Assembly: GCF_001499995.1 (NCBI RefSeq)
Contig: NZ_LQIU01000056.1
Span: forward strand, 62,001-126,000
Reading direction: 5' to 3'
Source: Mycobacterium sp. IS-1496
Lineage (GTDB): Bacteria; Actinomycetota; Actinomycetes; Mycobacteriales; Mycobacteriaceae
DNA length: 64,000 bases
Under the pieces are notes generated by a model. It saw only the letters and a list, made by a program, of their open reading frames with translations. It was not told the origin of the DNA and ran no database searches. Shown one piece after another: positions 33,129 through 42,902 of this stretch. The stretch's first letter is position 1; the number at the start of each line of letters is the position of its first letter. The position numbers were made by a program, and so were the translations under genes.

Positions 33129-34219
33129 CAGACCGGCTCGGCTTCGACGATCGACAGGGGAGTCACGGTGTCGATGACTCGGGTGAGACGAAAACCGGTG
33201 CGTGCCAAGAGATTCGCGTACTCGCCGCGGGTCCGTTCCCGGCCGCCCGCGGTGACCAGCATCTCGAGGTCGAGCATCAGGCCGATGAACGCGTTGGCGC
33301 GTTCGGGCAACACCATCTCGAGCAGTACCAGCCTGCCGCCGGGCGCCATGGCCGTGCGAATGTTGCGCAGGATCGTCACCGCGTCGTCATCGGACCAGTC
33401 GTGGATGATGTTCTTCATCACGTACACGTCGCCGCCGTCGGGCACCGAGTCCATGAACGATCCTCCGGTGACCGAGACGCGGTCGGCCACCCCGGCGGCC
33501 GCCAGCGTCGGGCCGGCGTCGGCCACCACCGCGGGCAGGTCGTAGAGCACCCCGCGGGCCTCGGGGGCACTGCGCAGGACGGTGCCCAGCACCGAGCCGT
33601 GCCCGCCGCCGACGTCGACGATCAGCCTGAACCGCGAGAAGTCGTAGGCGCCCAGCGCCACCTCGTCGCTCAGACCGCTGGACGCCGTCATCGCCCTGTT
33701 GAACACCCCGGCGAACTCCGGGTCCGTCGCGAGGTAATCGAAGAACGGGCTGCCGTGCAGTTCGGCGAACGCGGTCTTGCCGGTGCGCACGGAGTGTTCG
33801 AGGTTGCCCCAGTCCGCCCAGCGGATCGGGTGGCCGAGGAACAGCACCATGTCGCGCAGCGAACCCTCGGTGTCCGAACGCAGCGCATCGCCGACCCGGG
33901 TCAGCGCGAACGAACCGTCAGCGTGCTGGGTGAGCACACCGCGGCTGGTCAGCGCCCTCATGAGCCGGTGCACCCCGTCCGGACTCGCGCCGATGCGGGC
34001 AGCGACGTCGTTGGAGTGTTTCGGCCCGGCCGCCAACTGGTCGGCGATCCCGAGCCTGGCGGCCGTGTACAGCGCGGCGGTGGTCCAGGCGCCGGTCGCC
34101 AGTTCGAGCAGGGCGATGTTGCCCGGCGCGGTCGTGCGGTGCAGACGCTGCAGCCCGGCGCGGACGCGGTCGATCGCGCGCACCACCCGCTGGGGCGGAA
34201 CCCTCGGAGGTCTCGGCAC
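33128..34219 (-). CDS. SAM-dependent O-methyltransferase (plant/CrtF-type)
   Basis: A 363-residue protein with an N-terminal winged-helix dimerisation domain (LGIADQLAAGPKHSNDVAAR, LMRALTSRGVLTQ) and a C-terminal Rossmann domain whose SAM site is VDVGGGHGSVL. The active-site region MKNIIHDWSDDDAVTIL carries the catalytic-type His. The family methylates hydroxyls on small phenolic or isoprenoid compounds; the substrate here is unknown. It begins 2 bases past the sigA stop and is coupled to RidA. In M. tuberculosis RidA directly follows sigA, so this gene looks like an insertion. Confidence 0.88.
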   Translation of the reverse strand: MPRPPRVPPQRVVRAIDRVRAGLQRLHRTTAPGNIALLELATGAWTTAALYTAARLGIADQLAAGPKHSNDVAARIGASPDGVHRLMRALTSRGVLTQHADGSFALTRVGDALRSDTEGSLRDMVLFLGHPIRWADWGNLEHSVRTGKTAFAELHGSPFFDYLATDPEFAGVFNRAMTASSGLSDEVALGAYDFSRFRLIVDVGGGHGSVLGTVLRSAPEARGVLYDLPAVVADAGPTLAAAGVADRVSVTGGSFMDSVPDGGDVYVMKNIIHDWSDDDAVTILRNIRTAMAPGGRLVLLEMVLPERANAFIGLMLDLEMLVTAGGRERTRGEYANLLARTGFRLTRVIDTVTPLSIVEAEPV

Positions 34220-34221
34220 GG

Positions 34222-35721
<1,500 letters not shown>

Positions 35722-35946
35722 GTACACCCTTTCGGTCTTACTCTCCCGGTGGGCACCAAGACCCCAACGGATGTGGGGAGCAGGCACCAACCCGAAATGT
35801 CGGCTATGTCGAATGTCGGCGTGATCTCAACTCGGATATCTGCCGCTATTCGGTTGGCGGCCGCCGACGTCCATTGTAACGACACTGTGGGGCGACGCCG
35901 TGCCGAGCGGCGAAATCGGCGCCCCGGGCGAGCCGCGACGACGTGG

Positions 35947-36756
35947 TTACCGGTTGGTAGCTGTGACGTCCACCTCAGCGGCCATCGCCGCGCCGACGAT
36001 TCCGGCGGAGTTCTGCAGCGCGGCGGCCACGACCGGTGTGCGGTTCTGCAGCAGCGGCACCCATTTGTCGGCCTTGCGGCTGATCCCGCCGCCGGCGATG
36101 AACAGATCGGGCCAGATCGCGTTCTCGATCGCCACGAGCACCCTGGTGACCTCCTGGGTCCAGCGCTCGTAAGTCCAGCCCTTGCGCTCCTTGACCGACG
36201 ACGCGGCGCGGTGCTCGGCCTCCTTGCCGCCCACCTCGAGGTGACCGAACTCGGTGTTGGGCAGCAGGATGCCGTTGTGGATGACCGCCGAGCCGATTCC
36301 GGTGCCGAAGGTCAGCAACACGATGACGCCGGTGTTGTCGCGGCCCGCGCCGAACCGCTCCTCGGCGAGCCCCGCCGCGACCGCGTCGTTGAGCACCGTC
36401 ACCTGCTGCCCGTCGAGGGCGGCGCTGTAGATCTCCTGGGCGTTGACGCCCAGCCATGACTTGTCGACGTTCGCCGCGGTGTGCACGACACCGCTGGTGA
36501 CCACGCCCGGGTAGGTCACGCCCAGCCTGCCGGTCCAGCCGAATTCCTTGACCACGGCGGCGATGGTCTTCGCGACGGCGTCGGGCGTGGCGGGCTGCGG
36601 GGTGGGCAGTTTGAACCGCTCGCCGATCAGCTGACCGGTGCCCAGGTCGACGACCCCGCCCTTGACCCCACTGCCCCCGACGTCGATGCCGAATCCGCGG
36701 CGCACGTCCCCGCCGGCGGCGTCCGGATCTGCGACGGGCGAATCGGTGGCGGTCAT
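35947..36756 (-). CDS. ppgK: Polyphosphate glucokinase PpgK
   Basis: ROK-family kinase that phosphorylates glucose with polyphosphate or ATP. 269 residues: phosphate-1 motif GFGIDVGGSGVKGG at 21-34, catalytic Asp in VLNDAVAAG, phosphate-2 motif LLTFGTGIGSAVI, and glucose-contacting GHLEVGGKEAEHRAASSVKE. The last motif is special to the polyphosphate-using enzymes of actinobacteria. Divergent from suhB and upstream of sigA, as in other mycobacteria. Confidence 0.95.
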   Translation of the reverse strand: MTATDSPVADPDAAGGDVRRGFGIDVGGSGVKGGVVDLGTGQLIGERFKLPTPQPATPDAVAKTIAAVVKEFGWTGRLGVTYPGVVTSGVVHTAANVDKSWLGVNAQEIYSAALDGQQVTVLNDAVAAGLAEERFGAGRDNTGVIVLLTFGTGIGSAVIHNGILLPNTEFGHLEVGGKEAEHRAASSVKERKGWTYERWTQEVTRVLVAIENAIWPDLFIAGGGISRKADKWVPLLQNRTPVVAAALQNSAGIVGAAMAAEVDVTATNR

Positions 36757-36882
36757 CAGCGCTCCTCACAGTGGCGGCCCGGCGGTACGCGTCCCAACAC
36801 CCTAGTGGCAACGCGAGGGGCGCGGGCTGCGGTCGGGGCAACCGGCGGAGACAATTGCGCGCCGACGTGATGCGATGTCGGG

Positions 36883-37728
36883 ATGGACGACGATCCGGTG
36901 GTGTTGCGTGAGGTGGCCGAGCAGTTGGCCGCGGAGGCAGCCGCATTCGTGCGGACCCGGCGCGGCGAGGTGTTCGGCGCCGACTCCGGTGGCGCCCTCG
37001 CGGGTGCGGTGGCCGCCAAGAGCACACCGACCGATCCGGTGACGGTCGTCGACACCGAGACCGAACGTCTGCTGCGGGACCGCCTCGCCGAGTACCGGCC
37101 CGGCGACCACATCCTCGGCGAGGAGGAGGGCGGTGCCGCTGACGCGGGCGCCGGTCAGCTGACGTGGGTGCTCGACCCGATCGACGGCACGGTCAACTTC
37201 GTCTACGGCATCGAGGCGTACGCGGTGTCGGTCGCCGTCCAGCGGGACGGCGAGTCGGTGGCCGGTGCGGTCGCCGACGTCGCCGCCGGCGCGGTGTACA
37301 GCGCCGCGCGCGGACAGGGGGCGCAGCTGCGTCGCCACGGCACGGTGCGCCCGTTGCGTTGCAACGCGCCCGAGCGGCTCGCGATGGCGCTGATGGGCAC
37401 CGGGTTCGCCTACGCCCCCGAACGCCGGCGCAGGCAGGCCGAACTGCTCGTCGACCTGATGCCCCGCGTGCGCGACGTGCGCCGGATCGGTTCGTGCGCG
37501 CTGGATCTGTGCATGGTCGCGGCCGGACAGCTGGACGCCTACTACGAGGACGGCGTCAACGTCTGGGACTGGGCGGCCGGGGCCCTGGTCGCCGCCGAGG
37601 CCGGGGCGACGGTGTCGCTGCCCACACCCGCAGGCGCGGTCGGCGGGGCGGGGCTGGTCGTCGCCGCCGCCCCCGGGATCGCGGGCGAGTTCGACGATGC
37701 GCTGCGCAGCGCCGGGGTGCGGCCCTGA
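36883..37728 (+). CDS. suhB: Inositol-1-monophosphatase SuhB-type
   Basis: Mg-dependent phosphatase that releases free inositol from inositol 1-phosphate, needed for mycothiol and phosphatidylinositol mannosides. 281 residues with the three family motifs: GEEEGG, the metal-binding DPIDGTVNF, and WDWAAGALVAAEAG near the end. Corresponds to Rv2701c in position. A longer upstream start is not supported. Confidence 0.93.
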   Translation: MDDDPVVLREVAEQLAAEAAAFVRTRRGEVFGADSGGALAGAVAAKSTPTDPVTVVDTETERLLRDRLAEYRPGDHILGEEEGGAADAGAGQLTWVLDPIDGTVNFVYGIEAYAVSVAVQRDGESVAGAVADVAAGAVYSAARGQGAQLRRHGTVRPLRCNAPERLAMALMGTGFAYAPERRRRQAELLVDLMPRVRDVRRIGSCALDLCMVAAGQLDAYYEDGVNVWDWAAGALVAAEAGATVSLPTPAGAVGGAGLVVAAAPGIAGEFDDALRSAGVRP

Positions 37729-37732
37729 CCTC

Positions 37733-38389
37733 TCAGCAGGTGCCGGTGTGGATCCGCTTGAGCAGTTCGGGATCTGCCGGGGCGGTGGCGTCCGGGCGCA
37801 GGCTCGCCAGCACCGCGTCGATGTCGTCGCTGGCGGTCAGTTCGGCGAAGTCGGTCCCGATGGCCAGATCGACGGTGGGGTCGGGCCGCTCGTCTTCGAA
37901 CAGTTCGGTGCACGGCGCCACCAGCCACACCGCGGCGGCCGCGGCGCGGCCGGACGGGCCGAACCGGATCTGACCCTGACACTGCAGGCGCGCGGTCACG
38001 TAGATCGGGTCGTTGGCCGCCTCCGGCTGCGCGAACCCCAGATCGCGCAGTTCGCCCGCGATCTCACCGGCCTGACCGCCCATACCGCTGGCGTTGAGCA
38101 CCCGGATCCTGGTGTCGGCCAGTTTCGCCGGGGTGACGTCGATCATGTCGGTGCGTGCCACCTGCTTACCGAGCACCGGCGGCGGCGGCTCGGTGGCCGG
38201 TGCCGGTGGCGGCGGGTTGCAGACCGCGGCCTCGCGCACGGCTGTCGGCTGGTTCAGGGCCATCACCCACACCACCAACGCGACGACCGCGAGTGCGCCG
38301 ATCGTGAGGAGGCCGGGCACGTAGTTACGCCGGCGGAAGGGGCGACCGTGCCTGTCGAACGCGGTGCCTTCGGTGATGCTCGAGACCAC
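37733..38389 (-). CDS. cei: Envelope integrity protein Cei (Rv2700-like)
   Basis: A 218-residue protein with a basic cytosolic N-terminus (FDRHGRPFRRRNYVPGL), one membrane helix (about 24-45), a Pro-rich linker and an extracytoplasmic LytR_C-like domain (RIRVLNASGMGGQAGEIAGEL). Four external cysteines (AVCNPP, LQCQG, APCTEL and the final TGTC) could form two disulfides. The M. tuberculosis protein is needed for envelope integrity and virulence. Divergent from the DUF4193 gene across a CRP site. Confidence 0.93.
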   Translation of the reverse strand: MVSSITEGTAFDRHGRPFRRRNYVPGLLTIGALAVVALVVWVMALNQPTAVREAAVCNPPPPAPATEPPPPVLGKQVARTDMIDVTPAKLADTRIRVLNASGMGGQAGEIAGELRDLGFAQPEAANDPIYVTARLQCQGQIRFGPSGRAAAAAVWLVAPCTELFEDERPDPTVDLAIGTDFAELTASDDIDAVLASLRPDATAPADPELLKRIHTGTC

Positions 38390-38453
38390 CCATGCACTGT
38401 AGAGCCCCCCGCGCCGCTGGTCACTTGCGGTCGGCTGACCAAGGCCGACACAA

Positions 38454-38469
38454 TGTGATGTAAATCACA
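38454..38469. promoter_or_regulatory. CRP/FNR-family binding site
   Basis: TGTGATGTAAATCACA has two perfect TGTGA/TCACA half-sites with 6-base spacing, the consensus of mycobacterial CRP (cAMP receptor protein). It lies in the 175-base gap between cei and the DUF4193 gene, about 97 bases before the latter's ATG, and could control either gene. Confidence 0.8.
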
Positions 38470-38565
38470 CCAGTCTCGGGGTGGTAACGGGCACGAATCG
38501 TTTGGGGAATGCGTTCGACGCTGGTACAAAGCACTGCTGCAAGGCTCACCGGAGGGGACAAGACG

Positions 38566-38868
38566 ATGGCTACCGACTACGACGCCCCACGGCGTACCGA
38601 AACCGACGATGTCTCCGAAGACTCGCTCGAAGAACTGAAGGCCCGGCGCAACGAGGCGCAGTCGGCGGTCGTCGACGTCGACGAGTCGGAGACCGCCGAG
38701 AATTTCGAGCTGCCCGGCGCGGACCTGTCCGGGGAGGAACTCTCCGTCCGGGTGATCCCGAAGCAGGCCGACGAGTTCACCTGCTCGAGCTGCTTCCTGG
38801 TACACCACCGCAGCCGTCTCGCCAGCGAGAAGAACGGCATGATGATCTGCTCGGACTGCGCGGCCTGA
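38566..38868 (+). CDS. DUF4193 small protein (Rv2699c-like)
   Basis: A 100-residue acidic protein beginning MATDYDAPRRTETDDVSEDS. A conserved C-terminal zinc-ribbon is visible: FTCSSCFLVHHRSRLA and CSDCAA provide two CxxC pairs. A strong GGAGGGG RBS precedes the ATG. The family is abundant and conserved in actinobacteria with unknown role. cAMP control is likely from the upstream CRP site. Confidence 0.92.
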   Translation: MATDYDAPRRTETDDVSEDSLEELKARRNEAQSAVVDVDESETAENFELPGADLSGEELSVRVIPKQADEFTCSSCFLVHHRSRLASEKNGMMICSDCAA

Positions 38869-38872
38869 GGCC

Positions 38873-39352
38873 TCAGCGGCCCAGCGCGGACAGCACCCGT
38901 TCGGGGTGGCGGGTGCTCACCAGCCAGTAGGGCGTGGGGTCCTCGGGATCGTCGAGGACCAGCAGCACCATCGGGCCCACCCAGGCCCGGTGCACGACGT
39001 AGGCGGCCGGGTCGAGTTGGCGCCCGAGCGCCGCGCTCTTCGCCGTCTTGGGCACTTCCGCCGATTTCGCCACGACGCTGACCGGCAGGTGTGCGTCGGC
39101 GACCCACAGTTCGGTGTCGCCCTCAGGGCCGGCGACCACGCGGATCTCGGCACGGCCGAACCACGTCAGGATGACGGCGGCCACCGGGAGCAGCACCGCG
39201 TACGGCACCCAGTCCGGCAGGGCTTCGACACCCAGATTGACCTCGTAGGCGATCAGTGCCGCCAGCCCGAGCCCGGGCAGCCACCACCACCACGGCACCG
39301 AGAGCCGTTCGCGGTAGCGCACCGTTTGGGTGGTTGCGCGCGTGTCGGACAC
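38873..39352 (-). CDS. DUF3093 membrane protein (Rv2698-like)
   Basis: A 159-residue protein, GTG start (MSDTRATTQTVRYRERLSVP). Two hydrophobic helices (WWWWLPGLGLAALIAYEV and YAVLLPVAAVILTW) are followed by a beta-rich cytosolic domain with WVGPMVLLVLDDPEDPTPYW. Function unknown. It is divergent from dut, and its GTG lies inside a 19-bp palindrome. Confidence 0.85.
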   Translation of the reverse strand: MSDTRATTQTVRYRERLSVPWWWWLPGLGLAALIAYEVNLGVEALPDWVPYAVLLPVAAVILTWFGRAEIRVVAGPEGDTELWVADAHLPVSVVAKSAEVPKTAKSAALGRQLDPAAYVVHRAWVGPMVLLVLDDPEDPTPYWLVSTRHPERVLSALGR

Positions 39353-39369
39353 GCGCCTCAGAGTAATCT
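39338..39369 (+). promoter_or_regulatory. dut promoter region with 19-bp palindrome
   Basis: GCGCGTGTCGGACACGCGC (39338-39356) is a perfect inverted repeat with a single central base. It lies just upstream of TAATCT (39364-39369), a -10 placed 8 bases before the dut GTG, so dut is probably leaderless. The palindrome covers the -35 area of dut and the first codons of the divergent DUF3093 gene. Confidence 0.5.
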
Positions 39370-39377
39370 GTGACGTC

Positions 39378-39842
39378 GTGTCCACCTCTCTGGCGGTCCT
39401 GCGTCTGGACCGCGAGCTACCGATGCCCGTCAGGGCCCACGACGGTGACGCGGGCGTCGACCTCTTCAGCGCCCGCGACGTCGAACTGGCCCCGGGGCAG
39501 CGGGAGCTGGTGCCGACGGGGATCGCCGTGGCGATTCCGCACGGCATGGTGGGCCTGGTTCATCCGCGGTCGGGTTTGGCTGCGCGCGTGGGGCTTTCGA
39601 TCGTCAACAGCCCGGGGACGATCGACGCCGGCTATCGAGGGGAGATCAAGGTGTCGCTGATCAACCTCGATCCGCACGCGCCGATCGTCATCCGGCGCGG
39701 GGACCGCATCGCCCAGCTGCTGGTGCAGCGGGTGGAACTACCTGAGCTGGTCGAGGTGACGTCGTTCGACGAAGCCGGGCTGGCAGAGACCACCCGTGGC
39801 GAAGGCGGCCACGGATCCTCCGGCGGACATGCGAGTTTGTGA
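39378..39842 (+). CDS. dut: dUTP diphosphatase Dut
   Basis: Trimeric dUTPase removing dUTP and supplying dUMP. All five motifs are present: AGVDLFSA, HPRSGLA, IVNSPGTIDAGYRGEI, RGDRIAQLLVQ and the C-terminal RGEGGHGSSGGHASL, which closes over the active site. 154 residues, the mycobacterial length, from GTG 39378. The TGA shares a base with the next ATG. Confidence 0.97.
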   Translation: MSTSLAVLRLDRELPMPVRAHDGDAGVDLFSARDVELAPGQRELVPTGIAVAIPHGMVGLVHPRSGLAARVGLSIVNSPGTIDAGYRGEIKVSLINLDPHAPIVIRRGDRIAQLLVQRVELPELVEVTSFDEAGLAETTRGEGGHGSSGGHASL

Positions 39843-40594
39843 TGGCATTCGGAAAACGCAAGAGCAGCGACAAGATCGGTGAGCCGGCCCCGGAGCCGAC
39901 CGCCGGACCCGTCGTCGAACCGACGGGCGAAGAGGACCTCGACGGTCCGTTCGACATCGACGACTTCGACGATCCCGAGGTGGCCGTGCAGGGCCGGCTG
40001 GACCTGGGTTCGGTACTGGTGCCGATGCCCGCCGCCGGCCAGGTGCAGGTCGAGCTCAACGAGGCCGGCGTGCCGAGCGCGGTGTGGGTGGTCACACCCA
40101 ACGGCCGCTTCACCATCGCCGCCTACGCGGCGCCGAAATCCGCGGGGTTGTGGCGTGAGGTGGCCGGCGAGCTGGCCGACTCGCTGCGCCGAGACGGCGC
40201 CTCGGTGAGCATCCAGGACGGTCCGTGGGGCCGCGAGGTGGTCGGCACGGCGACCGGCATGGTCCGGTTCATCGGCGTCGACGGCTACCGCTGGATGATC
40301 CGCTGTGTCGTCAACGGGGTCGCCGAGAGCATCGACGCCCTCACCGCCGAGGCACGGGAAGCCCTGCGCGACACCGTCGTTCGGCGTGGCGACACCCCAC
40401 TGCCGGTGCGCACGCCGCTGGCGGTGCAGCTGCCCGAGCCGATGGCCGCCCAGCTGCGGGCCGCCGCCGCCGCGCAGCAGGGCCAGCAGCCCGAGCAGCA
40501 GCAGGCGCCGCCCCCTCCGCCACCGCAGCCCGCGGCACGGCGCAGCGCCCAGGGTTCGGCGATGCAGCAGTTGCGCACCATCACCGGCGGCTAG
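39842..40594 (+). CDS. DUF3710 protein (Rv2696c-like)
   Basis: A 250-residue protein beginning MAFGKRKSSDKIGEPAPEPT. After an acidic linker (EEDLDGPFDIDDFDDPE) a globular DUF3710 domain spans about residues 45-190 (WVVTPNGRFTIAAYAAPKSAGLWREVAGEL; RFIGVDGYRWMIRCVV). The C-terminus is a Gln/Pro-rich tail (QQGQQPEQQQAPPPPPPQP). Widely conserved next to dut in actinobacteria; role unknown. Start coupled to dut. Confidence 0.9.
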   Translation: MAFGKRKSSDKIGEPAPEPTAGPVVEPTGEEDLDGPFDIDDFDDPEVAVQGRLDLGSVLVPMPAAGQVQVELNEAGVPSAVWVVTPNGRFTIAAYAAPKSAGLWREVAGELADSLRRDGASVSIQDGPWGREVVGTATGMVRFIGVDGYRWMIRCVVNGVAESIDALTAEAREALRDTVVRRGDTPLPVRTPLAVQLPEPMAAQLRAAAAAQQGQQPEQQQAPPPPPPQPAARRSAQGSAMQQLRTITGG

Positions 40595-41155
40595 GTGTTG
40601 CGGGGCAAGGCGTCCGACACGCGTATGCCCGACTTCGACCTGACCATGGCCGAGCTGAGGGCGGTGACCGGCTTCGCCGTCAGCTCGGCGGTGCAGGTGC
40701 TGCCATTCTTCGAAACGCACCGACCCGAGGACGACAGGCCGCGCGCCGCGCTCGACGCCGCTGCCGCCTTCGCCGGGGGCGACCGACGATCACGGGCCCA
40801 GCGGGTGACGGCGACCGCGGCGCACCGCGCTGCGAAGGACTCGGCGTCGCCGGTTGCCTTTCATGCGGCGATGGCCGCGGGTGATGCCGCCGCGTCGGCA
40901 TACCTGCATCCGCTGGCGGACGCGGTTCAGGTCAACCACATCCTGCGCGCCTCCGCGCACACGCTGCGCGTCTTCGAGCTCTGCCCCGATGAGGCGCCGT
41001 GCGCGGACGACCCGGCCGGACACCTCGCCGACCTCGCGACGCCCCTGCTCATCGCGGTCCTGTGCCGCTACCCGCGGATCGACGCCGGCACGACTGGGGT
41101 CGGCCTGCTGGTGCACGAGCTGGACCGTCGCCTCCGCGACCGGGCCGAGTCGTGA
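40595..41155 (+). CDS. Imm5-like putative immunity protein, copy 1
   Basis: 186 residues from GTG 40595, or 176 from ATG 40625 (MPDFDLTMAELRAVTGFAVS). All-helical and Ala-rich, with an FETHRPEDDRPRAALDAAAAFAGG motif and a later ASAYLHPLADAVQVNHILRA region. The same RPxDDxRPRxAxxAAxAxAxG pattern occurs in the next gene, which looks like the Imm5 family of contact-toxin immunity proteins. It starts directly after the DUF3710 stop. Function is inferred only from family resemblance. Confidence 0.6.
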   Translation: MLRGKASDTRMPDFDLTMAELRAVTGFAVSSAVQVLPFFETHRPEDDRPRAALDAAAAFAGGDRRSRAQRVTATAAHRAAKDSASPVAFHAAMAAGDAAASAYLHPLADAVQVNHILRASAHTLRVFELCPDEAPCADDPAGHLADLATPLLIAVLCRYPRIDAGTTGVGLLVHELDRRLRDRAES

Positions 41156-41661
41156 TCCTGCCCCAGGTCCGCGACCTCCGCCTGGTGACCGTGCGCCGCG
41201 GCGGCACGCTGACCGACGACCACCACCGGCTGCTCGCCCTGTGGGCCGCCGACTGTGCCGAGCACGTGCTCGGTCACTTCGAGGCGGAGCGGCCCGACGA
41301 TCCGCGGCCGCGGCGCGCGGTGGAGGCCGCCAGGGCGTGGGCGCGAGGCGATCTGCCGATGATGCGGGCACGCGCGCAGGGTGGACACGCCATGGGTGCG
41401 GCCCGGCCCCTCGAGGGTGCGGCTCGCTTCGCCGCCTACGCAGCCGGACAGGCCGCGTGCGTCGGACACGTCGCCGAACACGACCTCGGCGCCGCGGCAT
41501 ACGCGATCAAAGCCGTGCGGAGCGCGCATCCCGACGATCGCCGCGCCGGCCGCGCCGAACGCGACTGGCAGCGGGCGCGCCTTCCCGATCAGGTCCGCGA
41601 ACTCGTCCTCGACGACCAGGCCCGGCGCAACAGCATCTGCTGGTTCGCGTTCTCCGACTGA
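41152..41661 (+). CDS. Imm5-like putative immunity protein, copy 2
   Basis: 169 residues from GTG 41152, which overlaps the previous stop by four bases (GTGA). Imm5-type features are EAERPDDPRPRRAVEAARAW, then a run of Ala-rich helices (AARPLEGAARFAAYAAGQAA, GHVAEHDLGAAAYAIKAVRS) and a basic WQRARLPDQVRELVLDDQ. Proteins of this type are annotated as putative immunity proteins but are also widespread without toxins. No toxin gene is nearby, so a household role is possible. Confidence 0.65.
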   Translation: MILPQVRDLRLVTVRRGGTLTDDHHRLLALWAADCAEHVLGHFEAERPDDPRPRRAVEAARAWARGDLPMMRARAQGGHAMGAARPLEGAARFAAYAAGQAACVGHVAEHDLGAAAYAIKAVRSAHPDDRRAGRAERDWQRARLPDQVRELVLDDQARRNSICWFAFSD

Positions 41662-41671
41662 AGCGGGGCGG

Positions 41672-42415
41672 CTACGGGCGGTCGCAGGCCTCCGCGAGGG
41701 CCGCCAGGCAGGCGACACCGAGCACGGCGGGTTCTGCGCCCATCTCGTCGAGGGTGACCGTGCGCAGCGCCGCGCACGGCGCGGCGGACACCCACTCCAT
41801 CCCGACCTCGAGCGGGTGCACGGGATCGTCGGTCGCCGCGGCCACGCCCATCGGCGCCGCGAGCGCCTCCAATTGCGCGCACGTCGGCGCGATGTAGCCG
41901 GCGGCCTCGTCCATCGCGTCCGGCAGTGCCGGCCACTGCGCCACCCAGGATCGGGTCAGCTCCTCACCGAGCCAGCGTGGGCTCGACGCGCGCATCTGCG
42001 ACGTCGCCGCCACCAGCCCGTCGCGACGCAATGTGTGCGCCGAGTACCGCGCCATCATCGCGGCGGGCGCCGTCACCGGCGAACCGGTCCACGCGGGCAG
42101 CGCCGCCAGCACGGCGACCGCGGCGCCGGGATGGGACAGCGCCCATTCGAGGGCGACCGCCGCACCGATCGACACGCCGCCGACCGCCACCGGACCCGCG
42201 GCGGCGGCCTCGTCGAGTGCGTCGCGGTACCCCTCGACCAGCCGGTGGGGCTGCGGCGGCGGGGTCACGACGACCGCGCCGGCCTCGTGCAGGGCGGGGG
42301 AGAACGCCCGGTAGGCGTAGTCGTCGTCGGACCCGGTTCCGGGCAGCAGCACCGTCGTCACACCGCGCAGATCGACCGTCATCACACGATCGTGCACTGC
42401 CCGCGGATCAGGCAC
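41672..42415 (-). CDS. Alpha/beta-hydrolase-like protein (Rv2695-like)
   Basis: A 247-residue protein (or 236 from ATG 42382, MTVDLRGVTTVLLPGTGSDD). The fold is suggested by TTVLLPGTGSDDDYAYRAF and the nucleophile elbow GGVSIGAAVALEWAL (Ser in GVSIG). A late aspartate is in ATDDPVHPLEVG and a His follows, so a catalytic triad is plausible. Substrate unknown. Confidence 0.8.
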   Translation of the reverse strand: MPDPRAVHDRVMTVDLRGVTTVLLPGTGSDDDYAYRAFSPALHEAGAVVVTPPPQPHRLVEGYRDALDEAAAAGPVAVGGVSIGAAVALEWALSHPGAAVAVLAALPAWTGSPVTAPAAMMARYSAHTLRRDGLVAATSQMRASSPRWLGEELTRSWVAQWPALPDAMDEAAGYIAPTCAQLEALAAPMGVAAATDDPVHPLEVGMEWVSAAPCAALRTVTLDEMGAEPAVLGVACLAALAEACDRP

Positions 42416-42530
42416 GGTTAGAACCGCGCGGAGCGGTCAACCCCGCATGGCATAAGGGAACCAACGGGTCTACCGTGGCGTTGGATTGAGTGCGGGTCCA
42501 CGGTGGATCTGCGAAAGGTCAGGAGAGGCC

Positions 42531-42902
42531 ATGGCTACGGCCGAAGGGTATCTGCGTCGGCTCACCCGACGTCTGACGGAGGACCCGGAGCAACTCGACG
42601 TCGAGGAGCTCAGCGACGAAGCCGCGCACACCGGCGCCCAGAAGGCGATCGACTGTCAGCGCGGGCAGGAAGTCACGATGGTCGGCACGCTGCGCAGCGT
42701 GGAGACGAACTCCAAGGGCTGTGCGGGCGGTGTCCGCGCCGAACTGTTCGACGGCACCGATTCGGTGATGCTGGTGTGGCTCGGACAGCGGCGGATCGCC
42801 GGGATCGAATCCGGCCGTACCCTGCGGGTGCACGGCCGGGTCGGCAAACTCGAGAACGGGACGAAGGCGATCTACAACCCGCACTACGAAATCCAGAAGT
42901 GA
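42531..42902 (+). CDS. OB-fold nucleic acid-binding protein (Rv2694c-like)
   Basis: A 123-residue protein, MATAEGYLRRLTRRLTEDPE, after AGGAGAG. The C-terminal two thirds form an OB-fold: VTMVGTLRSVETNSKGC, VRAELFDGTDSVMLVWLGQR, TLRVHGRVGKLENGTKAIYNPHY. It may bind DNA or RNA. Its stop overlaps the GTG of the DUF3159 gene, which links the two. Confidence 0.88.
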   Translation: MATAEGYLRRLTRRLTEDPEQLDVEELSDEAAHTGAQKAIDCQRGQEVTMVGTLRSVETNSKGCAGGVRAELFDGTDSVMLVWLGQRRIAGIESGRTLRVHGRVGKLENGTKAIYNPHYEIQK

